A DNA stretch of 49,121 nucleotides, taken from contig NZ_JAHLPV010000017.1 of NCBI RefSeq assembly GCF_018918095.1, forward strand, positions 1-49,121, in the 5' to 3' direction. Source of the stretch: Acetivibrio sp. MSJd-27. Its GTDB lineage: Bacteria > Bacillota > Clostridia > UMGS1840 > HGM11507. The notes beneath the pieces were generated by a model. It did not search any database. It was not told the origin of the DNA and saw only the letters and a list, made by a program, of their open reading frames with translations. Made by a program: the position numbers and the translations under genes. Positions 1-8,628 of this stretch are shown here, piece by piece (position 1 is the first letter of the stretch; the number at the start of each line of letters is the position of its first letter).

Positions 1-78
1 GCTGGCCATGTGGAAGTGGCGGGATGGGAACCATGGCACGCTGCATCGGATACTCATGTTTTTATTCCCAATAGACAC

Positions 79-118
79 AAAAACGCGTGGATTCGCTTGA
101 TGGAATCCATGCGTTTTT
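79..118. terminator. bidirectional hairpin terminator
   Basis: Arms at 79-94 and 103-118 pair over 16 positions with one mismatch around an 8-nt loop. The arms begin with A5 and end with T5, so the hairpin works as an intrinsic terminator on either strand. On the minus strand it would end the transcript of the membrane-protein gene whose stop is at 159. Confidence 0.75.
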
Positions 119-129
119 CGACAGGCTGT

Positions 130-168
130 AACTTAAAATTGTTCAAAACAATTTTAAGTTATTTTTTT
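130..168 (+). terminator. intrinsic terminator for an upstream plus-strand gene
   Basis: Perfect 12-bp arms (130-141 and 149-160) around a 7-nt loop are followed on the plus strand by a run of seven T. It overlaps the stop codon of the minus-strand gene ending at 159. It probably terminates a plus-strand gene lying left of the window. Confidence 0.7.
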
Positions 169-878
169 ATTTTTAACAGAAGTTTTTCTACCCAACCTTT
201 TTTGTATTTCAAAGAAATATAACCGATTGCCGACATGACAAACGCGCCAATCATATCCACAATCAAATCTTTCATCGTGTCGGACAATGCCTCTCTGCCG
301 ACCAGAGGCTGACCGCTCTCCAGAGCAAATTTCTGCATGTTCGTTGCAAGCAAGCTGTCGGCTGTAAACTCATAGATTTCCCAGACAACACCCAGCATAA
401 CGGCAAAACAAAAAGCAAATGCGGCAACAAAAAGAGGGCTTAGATTCAACGGCACACGCTCTGTTTTATTCAGAAATGTCACAAAGGAGAATCCAAGAGC
501 ACCCAGCATAGCCCCGCTGAAGGTATGCAGAATGGTATCCCAGTGGGGAACCTGATAATAAAAACTTTTTACTTCTCCAAGATAAATTGCGCAGTAAAGA
601 AAAATAGTGAAAAGAAGCATCATGTTGGAAGGGATCACTAAATTCATTCTTTTTTTCAATATACTAGGCAGCAGCATTGCGAAAATGCCAACAATACACT
701 GAAGAAGCATCAATACATAATCACTTCTGAGTCTGGTATGAGGCTGAGCTGGATCCGGCTCACTGGGAGCAAAACTCATAATGATCACAGTGGACACGGC
801 GGCGATAATCAGCGTGCACAGCACAAAAATGCTGATGCCTTTTTGCCAATTTATATTTCTTTTTTTCCTATTTTTCAT
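159..878 (-). CDS. integral membrane protein, YjdF/DUF2238-like
   Basis: A 239-residue protein with about six hydrophobic segments (near residues 13-35, 55-72, 82-100, 118-136, 146-164 and 203-222). Conserved-looking polar motifs sit at membrane edges: HWDTILH at 112-118, WEIYEF at 166-171 and a D-T-M-K-D-L-I-V-D stretch at 200-208. This pattern resembles the small YjdF/DUF2238-type membrane family, whose function is not established. The start ATG is preceded by GAGG and GGAG purine boxes. It stands alone, with terminators right behind it. Family assignment is from recollection of the motif layout and is moderately sure; no reaction can be assigned. Confidence 0.65.
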   Translation of the reverse strand: MKNRKKRNINWQKGISIFVLCTLIIAAVSTVIIMSFAPSEPDPAQPHTRLRSDYVLMLLQCIVGIFAMLLPSILKKRMNLVIPSNMMLLFTIFLYCAIYLGEVKSFYYQVPHWDTILHTFSGAMLGALGFSFVTFLNKTERVPLNLSPLFVAAFAFCFAVMLGVVWEIYEFTADSLLATNMQKFALESGQPLVGREALSDTMKDLIVDMIGAFVMSAIGYISLKYKKGWVEKLLLKIKK

Positions 879-1044
879 AATGCCTCAATCTCCTATTTAT
901 CAGTGGATTTGTTTCTATCATCATTGTACTATACTTCTGCCGGATTCGTCAAGTTTTTCACAAAGCGGATCATTCGGCTGAGTTTCTGAAAGCCGGCGTG
1001 TATGCGGCAGGAGCGTTTTTTTATGCAAACTCCAGGATTGCCTG

Positions 1045-1830
1045 TCAATTTGAACGCTCCCTATCTTCAACGCTTTCTTTGCATTCTTTTTGGAATGCTT
1101 GGGGCGACAGGCCGCTTGCCTTCTTGAAGGCTTTGGAAAAACAAAACATATCGCCGTAGCCTGTCAGCAGGGCTGTTTCCGTGACAGAATGCCTGTTTTT
1201 TAAGAAGCGCTCCGCCTCGCTGAGTCTTTTTTCTGTCAAAACCTGTTTTATGGTCTTTCCGGTTCTTTCACGGAAAATACGGGAGAGATAATGGCGCTCC
1301 AGATTCACCATTTTTGCAATCTCTTCGACTTTTACCGGATTCATATAATTGTAGTCAATATAATTCAGAATTTGTTCGACAAAGTCATTCTTTTTTCCGG
1401 TTTCAAACAAAAGACTGAAATAGCACCATAGCTTTCCGGCAAGATACTCTTCACGGGTATTGCTGAAGTGTTCTGCTTCCATCATTTCTTCAAACAATCT
1501 TGTTTTCTTCTTTAGAATGCGATTTTCAATCGCCGAAAGCCGGTTTGCTGCCTCCCCTGTGAAACCGATCCAGATGTAATGCCATGGTTCCTTTTTGTCC
1601 GCTTCATAGCGGGTGACTTCTCCAGGCTTGATCAGAAAAGCCTGGTGTTGAGAAACCGGAAAGGTTTTCCCTCCGGCCTGCAGCGTTCCCTTTCCGGAAA
1701 CAATATAATGGATTAGATAATATGTGCGGATATAGGGACCAAAAGCATGCCCCGGTTCACAGTGCTGATATCCAAAGGAAACCGGATTTAAATCTTTAAA
1801 ATTTTTGTTGTTCAATGGCAGTTCAACCAT
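1045..1830 (-). CDS. AraC family transcriptional regulator
   Basis: A 261-residue one-component regulator. The first roughly 140 residues form a cupin-type sugar-sensing domain (for example the LIKPGEVTRYEAD stretch and the following WHYIWIGF), and the last 100 or so residues form the double helix-turn-helix DNA-binding domain, with the typical second-helix signature GYGDMFCFSKAFKKASGLSP. The ATG has a clear AGGGGGAA ribosome binding site. The gene is transcribed away from the GH4 glycosidase starting at 2006, the usual arrangement for a regulator that activates a glycan-use gene. The effector is unknown; a galactoside is a guess from the neighbour. Confidence 0.9.
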   Translation of the reverse strand: MVELPLNNKNFKDLNPVSFGYQHCEPGHAFGPYIRTYYLIHYIVSGKGTLQAGGKTFPVSQHQAFLIKPGEVTRYEADKKEPWHYIWIGFTGEAANRLSAIENRILKKKTRLFEEMMEAEHFSNTREEYLAGKLWCYFSLLFETGKKNDFVEQILNYIDYNYMNPVKVEEIAKMVNLERHYLSRIFRERTGKTIKQVLTEKRLSEAERFLKNRHSVTETALLTGYGDMFCFSKAFKKASGLSPQAFQKECKESVEDRERSN

Positions 1831-1933
1831 CTGTATTCCCCCTGATCAAATCATGATAATATGGAATCCAATATCGGGTTATTTTTCAATGTTTAAGATA
1901 GTTACATTATGACATATTATTCTTCCATTTTGC

Positions 1934-1962
1934 AATAGCATAATTCAATATTTTATGCTATT
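1934..1962. promoter_or_regulatory. inverted repeat in the araC-melA divergent gap (operator candidate)
   Basis: Perfect 10-bp arms AATAGCATAA (1934-1943) and TTATGCTATT (1953-1962) are separated by 9 nt, 44 bases before the glycosidase ATG. The site lies between two divergent genes, one coding for an AraC regulator. An operator is the simplest reading; a leader hairpin is the alternative. No clear -35/-10 pair was found next to it. Confidence 0.45.
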
Positions 1963-2005
1963 TTTAAGGAGCGATGAATATTGTTTTCAGAAAGGAAGAG
2001 GTTTT

Positions 2006-3322
2006 ATGCCTAAAATTACTTTTATAGGCGCAGGGAGTACTGTTTTCGCTAAAAATGTTCTTGGAGACTGCATGATGACCGAAGTGCTTTCCCGCAGTGA
2101 GATTGCACTTTATGACATTGATCCGAAGCGGTTGGAGGAATCGAAACTGCTTGTGGAAGCGATGAATAAAAACTGCAATGAGAACAAAGCGGTTATCAAG
2201 GCATATTGCGGCGTGGAACAGCGGGAAGAGGCGCTTCGGGGCGCGAATTTTGTGGTCAACGCGATTCAAGTGGGTGGCTATGAACCCTGTACCGTTATTG
2301 ACTTTGAGATTCCGAAGAAATACGGTTTGCGGCAGACCATCGGAGATACGCTTGGCATTGGAGGAATTTTTCGGGGACTGCGCACCATTTACATACTCAA
2401 GGGAATTGCGGAGGATATCCAAGCGGTTTGTCCCAACGCATGGTTTCTGAACTATACGAATCCAATGGCCATTTTATCCGGTTTTATGCAGCGGTATACC
2501 GGTGTGAAAACCATTGGTCTTTGTCACAGTGTGCAGGTATGCACGCAGGATTTGCTGAAAAAATTGGAGATTGAAACGGCAGGACATTCGGAGCTGATTG
2601 CAGGAATAAACCATATGGCCTGGCTTTTAAAGATTAAGGATCAGGATGGAAAAGATCTGTACCCTTTGATCCGAGAGAAAGCATTGGCAAAAAATGCGGA
2701 AGGGAAGCACGATGATATGGTGCGTTTTGAATATATCCGCAGGCTGGGATACTACTGTACTGAGAGCAGCGAGCACAACGCGGAGTATAATCCTTTCTTT
2801 ATCAAGGCAAAAGCTCCTGAACTGATTGAAAAATTCAATATTCCTCTGGATGAATATCCGAGGCGCTGTATCCGCCAGATTGAGAACTGGGAAAAACAAC
2901 GCAATGAAATCTATCAGTCCGGAAAAATAGAACACACCAGGAGTAAGGAATATGCTTCACACATTATGGAAGCGATAGTGACTGACAAGCCGTATAAAAT
3001 AGGAGGAAATGTGTTAAACCGTGGTTTGATTACCAATCTTCCGAAAGAGGCCTGTGTGGAGGTCCCGTGCCTGGTGGACGCGTCTGGCATCAATCCGGTT
3101 GTGATTGGCGATTTACCGGTTCAGCTTGCGGCGATGAATCAGACGAACATAAATCCTCAGCTTCTCACTATTGAGGCGGCTGTAACAGGCAGAAAGGAGC
3201 ATGTCTATCAGGCGGCAATGCTGGAACCGCACACGGCGGCAGAACTTACTCTCGATGAAATCACCGCAATGTGCGACGAACTTCTGAAAGCGCATCAAGC
3301 AGCCGGACATCCGTGTTTGTAG
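2006..3322 (+). CDS. melA: alpha-galactosidase/glycosidase, GH4 family
   Basis: Cytoplasmic NAD+- and metal-dependent glycosidase of family GH4, which acts by an oxidation-elimination-addition-reduction route. From the chosen start the protein has 438 residues, normal for the family. The N-terminal Rossmann motif GAGSTVF is at residues 8-14, the substrate and metal region NYTNPM at 149-154, CHSVQ with the metal-binding Cys at 173-177, and INHMAW with a conserved His near 203. The ATG at 2006 is preferred over the upstream in-frame ATG at 1955 because AAAGGAAGAGG sits 4-5 bases before it and the Rossmann strand should start at residue 2-3. Alpha-galactosides are the likely substrate, but GH4 also includes glucuronidases and glucosidases, so the gene symbol is tentative. 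Confidence 0.85.
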   Translation: MPKITFIGAGSTVFAKNVLGDCMMTEVLSRSEIALYDIDPKRLEESKLLVEAMNKNCNENKAVIKAYCGVEQREEALRGANFVVNAIQVGGYEPCTVIDFEIPKKYGLRQTIGDTLGIGGIFRGLRTIYILKGIAEDIQAVCPNAWFLNYTNPMAILSGFMQRYTGVKTIGLCHSVQVCTQDLLKKLEIETAGHSELIAGINHMAWLLKIKDQDGKDLYPLIREKALAKNAEGKHDDMVRFEYIRRLGYYCTESSEHNAEYNPFFIKAKAPELIEKFNIPLDEYPRRCIRQIENWEKQRNEIYQSGKIEHTRSKEYASHIMEAIVTDKPYKIGGNVLNRGLITNLPKEACVEVPCLVDASGINPVVIGDLPVQLAAMNQTNINPQLLTIEAAVTGRKEHVYQAAMLEPHTAAELTLDEITAMCDELLKAHQAAGHPCL

Positions 3323-3357
3323 TTTTTGTCATTTGTTTGGCTTCCTTTGCGTTTGCC

Positions 3358-3385
3358 TTGACAATTTGTTGATTTGGCCTAAAAT
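3358..3385 (+). promoter_or_regulatory. sigma-A type promoter for the ThuA gene
   Basis: TTGACA at 3358-3363, a 16-bp spacer and TAAAAT at 3380-3385, about 36 bases before the ThuA start codon. It implies the ThuA gene can be transcribed separately from the GH4 gene. Confidence 0.65.
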
Positions 3386-3420
3386 AAAAGCAGATATGAA
3401 AAAAGGAAGGAGGCTGAACA

Positions 3421-4134
3421 ATGATACGGGTTACCGTATGGAATGAGTTTATACATGAAAGAGAAAAGGAAGCGGTGAGGAAGGTCTATCCGGATGGGAT
3501 TCATGCCTGCATAGCGTCCTTTTTGAATCAAGAGCAGGATATCAATGCGGCAACTGCTGTTTTGGAGCAGCCGGAGCATGGGCTCACAGAAGAGGTGCTT
3601 TCCAATACCGACGTGCTGATTTGGTGGGGACATTGCGCGCATGCTAAAGTCAGCGATGAGATTGTGAAAAGGGTACATGAGGCTGTTCTCAAGGGGATGG
3701 GATTGATTGTGCTTCACTCCGGTCATAAATCCAAGATCTTTCAGGCGGTTACCGGCACTTCTTGCTGTCTGAAATGGCGGGATGATGACTATGAAAGGGT
3801 TTGGACAGTAAATCCGTCCCATCCGATTGCGCAGGGAATTCCTGAAACGTTTGTGCTGGCTCAGGAGGAGATGTACGGGGAACCCTTTGATATCCCCACT
3901 CCGCAGGACGTTGTCTTTATGGGGTGGTTCAAAGGCGGAGAGGTATTCCGCAGCGGTGTAACCTATCAGAGAGGTTTGGGAAGAGTTTTCTATTTTCAGC
4001 CGGGACACGAGTCCTTTCCTACCTACCACAACGAAATCGTACAGACAATCATCATAAATGCCGTGCATTGGGCAAAACCGGCACAGAGAGCCAACGCTTT
4101 GAAATGCCCGAACGCAAAACCTTTGGAATCATAA
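3421..4134 (+). CDS. ThuA domain protein (trehalose-utilisation-like)
   Basis: A 237-residue protein of the ThuA family, a glutamine-amidotransferase-like fold found near sugar oxidation and glycoside genes. Visible landmarks are the N-terminal VWNEF, the VLIWWGHCAH strand, the GLIVLHSGH nucleophile-elbow-like region, and the C-terminal GRVFYFQPGHE and YHNEIVQTIIINAVHWA, which are hallmarks of the family. The start has a strong GGAAGGAGG site. It lies downstream of the GH4 enzyme and has its own promoter. Exact activity is not established for the family; a role in handling keto-sugars linked to Gfo/Idh-type dehydrogenases is inference. Confidence 0.85.
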   Translation: MIRVTVWNEFIHEREKEAVRKVYPDGIHACIASFLNQEQDINAATAVLEQPEHGLTEEVLSNTDVLIWWGHCAHAKVSDEIVKRVHEAVLKGMGLIVLHSGHKSKIFQAVTGTSCCLKWRDDDYERVWTVNPSHPIAQGIPETFVLAQEEMYGEPFDIPTPQDVVFMGWFKGGEVFRSGVTYQRGLGRVFYFQPGHESFPTYHNEIVQTIIINAVHWAKPAQRANALKCPNAKPLES

Positions 4135-4156
4135 GGCGGAAACCTTTTTTGAAAAG

Positions 4157-4204
4157 AATGGGACTGCATTGCAGCCGTAAGGCACGATGTGGTCCCATTT
4201 TTCA
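4157..4204 (+). terminator. intrinsic terminator after ThuA
   Basis: Arms AATGGGAC (4157-4164) and GTCCCATT (4192-4199) with a partly paired 27-nt loop, followed by T residues. It ends the ThuA transcript. Confidence 0.6.
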
Positions 4205-4262
4205 TATGGGAAACTGTGCGCAAGCTGCTTGTCTCAAAAAACACGAATCTGTTTTTCAATTG
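4200..4262. repeat. degenerate copy of the dispersed intergenic repeat
   Basis: The stretch with CATATGGGAAACTGTGCGC followed by a TCAAAAAACA box matches, in diverged form, the repeat module seen in reverse complement at 28081-28160 and near 47800-47860. The rest of the 458-base gap 4135-4592 holds only the terminator before it and the promoter at 4507-4535. Confidence 0.4.
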
Positions 4263-4506
4263 GAGCCCTTTTTTTATTCGTACTTTAGAGTGCTTTTTCG
4301 GTAAGATGAAAACGTTCTTGTACGGAATAAAGTTTGTCTTACTGTAATTATGGCGGTATCCATTTTTTCATTCAATAAAAGCAAAATGAAATGCGCGGAA
4401 GTGTGGAGATACAAATCGGAAAATGATCCGCTGCAAAGGCGATGAAACCATTGGGGCAAGCAAATATGAATAAATTCTTAATTCGTAAAAAAAAGTAACA
4501 TAATAG

Positions 4507-4535
4507 TTGAATTGAAGAGCGGATTATGGTATGAT
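4507..4535 (+). promoter_or_regulatory. sigma-A type promoter for the P-loop gene
   Basis: TTGAAT at 4507-4512, a 17-bp spacer and TATGAT at 4530-4535, 57 bases before the ATG at 4593. Confidence 0.6.
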
Positions 4536-4592
4536 TGAAATAAGCAAAAGACTTCTTAAAATAATAATTTAATATCAAGGAGGTCCATCGTT

Positions 4593-5003
4593 ATGATAAG
4601 GATTTTAATCGGCCCGAAAGGTACCGGCAAAACCAAAACTTTTATTAACATGGTCAATGAAGCGCTCTCTACGGAAAAAGGCAATGTGGTTTGTATAACA
4701 AAGGGCAGCAGACATACCTTCGATATATCCTCCGGCGTCAGGCTTGTGGATACCGACGAGTTTCATATAAAGAACATTGATGCGTTTTATGGTTTGATTA
4801 GCGGAATGATTTCTCAGGATTTTGACATCACTCATATTTTTATAGACAGTATTACAAAGCTTATCTCCTGTGACTTAAACGATATTAACAACATCATCAG
4901 CGATTTGGAAGTCTTGTCAGAAAAATTCAATGTGGACTTTACGCTTGCAATCAGTTCGGAAGCAACAGAGTTACCGACAAATATCAGCAAGTATAAATTT
5001 TAA
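4593..5003 (+). CDS. small P-loop NTP-binding protein of unknown role
   Basis: A 136-residue protein with a Walker A motif GPKGTGKT at residues 7-14 and a Walker B-like strand THIFIDS ending near residue 89. It has no membrane segment and no recognisable second domain, so it is a minimal ATPase fold of roughly the RecA/PilT kind. The ribosome binding site AAGGAGG is strong. It has its own promoter and its own terminator (5023-5067) and lies just before the ZapA-like gene, so a link with cell division is possible but rests only on position. I do not recognise a named family. Confidence 0.7.
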   Translation: MIRILIGPKGTGKTKTFINMVNEALSTEKGNVVCITKGSRHTFDISSGVRLVDTDEFHIKNIDAFYGLISGMISQDFDITHIFIDSITKLISCDLNDINNIISDLEVLSEKFNVDFTLAISSEATELPTNISKYKF

Positions 5004-5022
5004 TCCAAGATATGAATTGAAG

Positions 5023-5067
5023 AAAATGATTGGGCAGGCCGTAACTTTTATGGTCTGCTCATTTTCG
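5023..5067 (+). terminator. intrinsic terminator between the P-loop and ZapA-like genes
   Basis: A long imperfect hairpin: an arm starting AAAATGA at 5023-5040 pairs with an arm ending CATTTT at 5052-5065. It begins about 20 bases after the stop at 5003. Some readthrough into the next gene is possible since no separate promoter is obvious before 5088. Confidence 0.5.
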
Positions 5068-5087
5068 ATATAAGGGAGGTTTACAAT

Positions 5088-6128
5088 ATGGAAAACCGGA
5101 TGGTTATTGAGGTTGCCGGCAACGAGATAAATGTTGTCTCCGATCAGCCGCCGGAGGTGATATGCAAGACCGCAGACGCCGTTGCGGACAGGATGCTTCA
5201 AATGATGGGAGGTAACAAAATGACTTCCGTCGTTGCGGCCATTCTGACGGCGATGAATATGATGGAAGAACTGGAAAAGGAGGAAGCAGCATCCGATCAG
5301 CTGCGCCGGGAGCTTTCCTCCTATGCTCAGGAAAATGCAGAGTATAAAAAGAAGATGGAGAATCTGGAAGAAATCCAGAAACAGCTTAAAAAAGAACTTG
5401 AAAACCTGAAAGTTGACTATCAGATTCGGGAAACCGCTGTAAAAGCACTGGAAGAAAAGGATGAAGAATTATCTCGGACGTGCCGTGAACTGGAAAGCTT
5501 ACGGGAAGGCCATCAGCGTTTCCGGCAGGAGACTCAGGGAAAACAGGAAAGTTTGAAAAAGGAGCTGGAGAATCTGCGTCTCCTTCTCACCGCGAAAGAA
5601 CAGGAAAAACAGACTTTGATTCAGGAAAAAGAACAGCTGAAAAGCGATATTGCATTGAAACAGGCAGAAGCGGACGAAACGGCAGCTTTGAAAAGCCAGC
5701 TTCAGGAGTGGAAAAACAAATGGGAGTCAGCAGGCCGGGAACTGGCGGCATACCGTCAAAGGGAGGCAGCGGCCGGAGCGCTTGGAGAGGAGCTTAACGC
5801 GGTGCGGAAATCCTTTGAAGAGAACCGTTTAAAGTATGAGGAAACGGCCGCGGAATTGGAGTTGCTTCGCCAAAAAAATGAGGTGAGGGAAGAGGAATAT
5901 CAAAGAGAGCGGGATGAATTGCAAAGCGAGCTCTCTCAGTATAAAATGATGTATGAAGAGTTGGCGGAGGAAGCGGAAGAATTCTATGAGGACGGCGAAT
6001 CAAAAGCCGAACTGCTGGAGTACAAAGCGAAATATGAGGCTTTGACTGAAGAATTTGAGGCCTTTAAAATCAATTATGCGCTGAAATCGAATGAATTGGA
6101 ACGGCTGAAAAAACAGATGAGAAGATAG
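5088..6128 (+). CDS. zapA: ZapA-domain protein with a long C-terminal coiled coil
   Basis: The first about 85 residues match the ZapA cell-division family: a VIEVAGNEINVVSDQ beta strand region, then a helix with ADAVADRMLQM and an AAILTAMNMMEELEK helix. ZapA binds and bundles FtsZ filaments at the division site. Normal ZapA proteins have about 85-110 residues, whereas this one has 346: residues about 70-345 are an almost unbroken Glu/Lys/Gln/Leu-rich coiled coil with no other domain. The strong AAGGGAGG site supports the ATG at 5088. It precedes the U32 gene and the shape cluster. A longer FtsZ cross-linker or tether is a reasonable inference; the fusion-like length is the odd point. Confidence 0.8.
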   Translation: MENRMVIEVAGNEINVVSDQPPEVICKTADAVADRMLQMMGGNKMTSVVAAILTAMNMMEELEKEEAASDQLRRELSSYAQENAEYKKKMENLEEIQKQLKKELENLKVDYQIRETAVKALEEKDEELSRTCRELESLREGHQRFRQETQGKQESLKKELENLRLLLTAKEQEKQTLIQEKEQLKSDIALKQAEADETAALKSQLQEWKNKWESAGRELAAYRQREAAAGALGEELNAVRKSFEENRLKYEETAAELELLRQKNEVREEEYQRERDELQSELSQYKMMYEELAEEAEEFYEDGESKAELLEYKAKYEALTEEFEAFKINYALKSNELERLKKQMRR

Positions 6129-6179
6129 AGAACAGATGGCGGAAAAGCTGTATCAGAATTTTGGAAAAGGATGAACAAG

Positions 6180-8243
6180 ATGGAATTGCTGTCACCGGCA
6201 GGCTCTTTTGAAGCGCTGAAGGCCGCTGTAAAATGCGGGGCGGACGCGGTTTATATGGGACTAAAACAATTTAACGCCCGGGCTTCCGCTGTCAATTTTG
6301 ATGAAAATGAGGTTTTCAAGGGGGTTACATACTGTAAGGAGCGGGGGAGAAAATGTTATATCACCCTCAATACCATACTAAAAGAAAAGGAAATTTCTGA
6401 TTTGATTCTTGTTTTAAAGGAACTAAATGATTTGCAGGTGGACGGGGTCATTGTGCAGGATTTGGGAATTGTCCGCTTGCTTGGCAAGATGGCTCCCGAG
6501 CTTCGCGTCCATGGCTCTACCCAGATGAGTGTGCACAATTCAGCCGGTGTAAAGTTCCTTGAAAAAATGGGAATCCGGAGGGTGGTTCTTTCCAGAGAAT
6601 TGCCTCTTTCGGAAATAGAAACAATCAAGCGGAAAACGGACGCCGAGCTGGAAGTATTCGGTCATGGAGCGCTTTGCGTTTGCTATTCCGGGCAATGTTA
6701 TATGTCCAGTTTCATCGGGGAGAGGAGCGGTAATCGCGGAAGGTGCGCTCAACCCTGTCGTCTGAAATATCATTTTGACGGACAGAAAAAGGACAGACAC
6801 CTGATGAGTCTAAGGGATCTGTCTCTTATCGAGCAGGTTGATGAACTGAAGCGTATCGGGGTGGATTCTTTAAAGATTGAAGGCCGTTTAAAGGGAGAAT
6901 ACTATGTTGCGGCAGTGACGGATATCTATCGCCGTGCGATTGACGGTGTTCCGATAACCCAAAAGGATTTGGAACTTCTGCACGGTGTATTTGATCGGGG
7001 AGGGTATACCAAGGGATATCTGATGGATGGTAAAGGGGCGGAAATGTTCTGCCATGAAAAAAAAGAAAATCCCTATTTGAATTTGGAAGCAAAGGCAGTG
7101 GAAACGTATCAGCCTGTTCTCCGGGAAGAAGACAGAACCTTGCTGACAAAGAAGAAAGTAGCGGCAAAAGTAAGCTTAAAGCTTGGACAGCCGCTGGAAC
7201 TCACCTTTTTTCTGGGAGAACATACGATTTCCGTGAAAGGGGAAATGCCGGCTCAACAGGCGGGAAATGCTCCTCTGGACAAAGAAAAACTGAGAAACAG
7301 TATTGGAAAACTGGGGGATACGCCTTATGAACTCGACTCCTTTTCCGCGGATCTGGAAGAAAATCTTTTTCTTCCCGCAAAGGAGGTAAACCTTGTGCGG
7401 CGAAAGGCTGTGCTGGCATTAACAGAGCAGATAGCGCATAAGTATCAATGGAACCCTTATTTCCCACAACGCGGCGAGCGCCAAAAGGCAAACCCAGAAT
7501 GGATTATCCAGGTGAGAAATGAAGAGCAGTATGCCTGGGCTTTGCGGCAGCAGGCGGCATATGTAATCGCCCCCTATCCGATTGTGCTTTCCTCCCAAAA
7601 ACAGATTCCGGAACGTACTATCCTCTCGCTGCCGCGGATACTGTTTGACCGGGAAATGCCTGCTTTGAAGAAGGCGTTGCAAACGCTAAGGGAGAAGGGG
7701 TTCCGGAAAGCGATGGCTTCTAATCTTTCCCACATAGAACTGCTTCGGGAATTTCCTGAAATCTGCTGTGACATGTTTTTCAATTTGACAAACAGTGAAG
7801 CGGTGAAACAGCTGGAGTTCTATGCGGGAAATCTGCTGTTTGCGGGACTTTCCGCGGAACTGAATATCAGAGAACTCGCAGAGGTGGTTTCCACTGTGCC
7901 GGCGGCGGTTCCGGTTTATGGGTATCTGCCGGTCATGGTGACAGAAAACTGTCTGAAAAAAACAGCATTGGGACACTGTAAAAAGGTTCCTTTGCAGCTG
8001 ATTGACCGCAAAGGGGAAGGCTTCTATGTGGATTGTCTGCCCGGATGCCGCAACGAGATTTTCAATTCTCACCCGCTGTTCATGGCGGGGCGGTTGAGGG
8101 AGATAAAAGGAATTGAATATTTTATTCTTTCTTTTACCTTTGAAACGGTGGAGCAATGTGAGAATATTATTTCCATGTATCGGCTGAACAAAGGAAACAT
8201 GGAGACTTTTACAAGAGGGCATTTCTACAGAGGTGTATTATGA
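6180..8243 (+). CDS. U32 family peptidase-like protein (RlhA/YrrO type, with DUF3656 region)
   Basis: A 687-residue protein of the U32 family. It starts with the family signature ELLSPAGSFEALKAAVKCGA and carries the conserved cysteine block, Cys166, Cys168, Cys173, Cys189 and Cys193, in GHGALCVCYSGQC and RGRCAQPCR. Several U32 members are now known to be tRNA or rRNA hydroxylation enzymes rather than proteases, so RNA modification is at least as likely as proteolysis. The C-terminal about 270 residues correspond to the DUF3656/collagenase-associated region. I prefer the ATG at 6180 over the one at 6171 because AAAAGG lies nine bases before 6180 and directly abuts 6171. The stop overlaps the next ATG by four bases (ATGA), so translation is probably coupled. 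Confidence 0.85.
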   Translation: MELLSPAGSFEALKAAVKCGADAVYMGLKQFNARASAVNFDENEVFKGVTYCKERGRKCYITLNTILKEKEISDLILVLKELNDLQVDGVIVQDLGIVRLLGKMAPELRVHGSTQMSVHNSAGVKFLEKMGIRRVVLSRELPLSEIETIKRKTDAELEVFGHGALCVCYSGQCYMSSFIGERSGNRGRCAQPCRLKYHFDGQKKDRHLMSLRDLSLIEQVDELKRIGVDSLKIEGRLKGEYYVAAVTDIYRRAIDGVPITQKDLELLHGVFDRGGYTKGYLMDGKGAEMFCHEKKENPYLNLEAKAVETYQPVLREEDRTLLTKKKVAAKVSLKLGQPLELTFFLGEHTISVKGEMPAQQAGNAPLDKEKLRNSIGKLGDTPYELDSFSADLEENLFLPAKEVNLVRRKAVLALTEQIAHKYQWNPYFPQRGERQKANPEWIIQVRNEEQYAWALRQQAAYVIAPYPIVLSSQKQIPERTILSLPRILFDREMPALKKALQTLREKGFRKAMASNLSHIELLREFPEICCDMFFNLTNSEAVKQLEFYAGNLLFAGLSAELNIRELAEVVSTVPAAVPVYGYLPVMVTENCLKKTALGHCKKVPLQLIDRKGEGFYVDCLPGCRNEIFNSHPLFMAGRLREIKGIEYFILSFTFETVEQCENIISMYRLNKGNMETFTRGHFYRGVL

Positions 8244-8608
8244 AGAAGGGGGATTGGATGATAGCATCTTGCATCCTTACGGTGATGCTTCTGTCTTTTG
8301 CGGCCTTCTGGGTTCCCGAGCGGGACGCACAAGAGCGTCAGGTTGTAATCATTGTGGATGGTACCGAGTATGCCAGATATAAACTTTCACCAAATTTTTC
8401 AGAAATCATTGAAATCAACACGCAGTTCGGGTATAATAAATTGGAAATTGACTGTGGAAAAATACGGATGCTTGACGCAAGCTGTGAAGATAAAATCGAT
8501 GTGAAGATGGGCACTATCGAAAAGGTGAATGAAACCATCATCTGTCTGCCGAATCGGGTCCTGGTGACCATCAAAGGGCAGAGTGAAGTCGACATGGTAT
8601 CCTATTGA
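8240..8608 (+). CDS. NusG domain II-containing membrane-anchored protein
   Basis: A 122-residue protein with an N-terminal membrane anchor (residues about 7-24) and an extracytoplasmic beta-rich domain. The pattern (VVIIVDGTEYARYKL, then IDCGKIRMLDASCEDKI, then IICLPNRVLVTI) is that of the stand-alone NusG domain II proteins of Firmicutes. These usually sit next to a Gx/HepT-type membrane protein, as here, often near electron-transport or flavin-transfer genes. It overlaps the U32 stop by four bases and the next ORF begins around its own stop, so the three genes form one operon. Function is not established. Confidence 0.8.
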   Translation: MKKGDWMIASCILTVMLLSFAAFWVPERDAQERQVVIIVDGTEYARYKLSPNFSEIIEINTQFGYNKLEIDCGKIRMLDASCEDKIDVKMGTIEKVNETIICLPNRVLVTIKGQSEVDMVSY

Positions 8609-8628
8609 CAGAAAGCGGGGCGTTCCGA

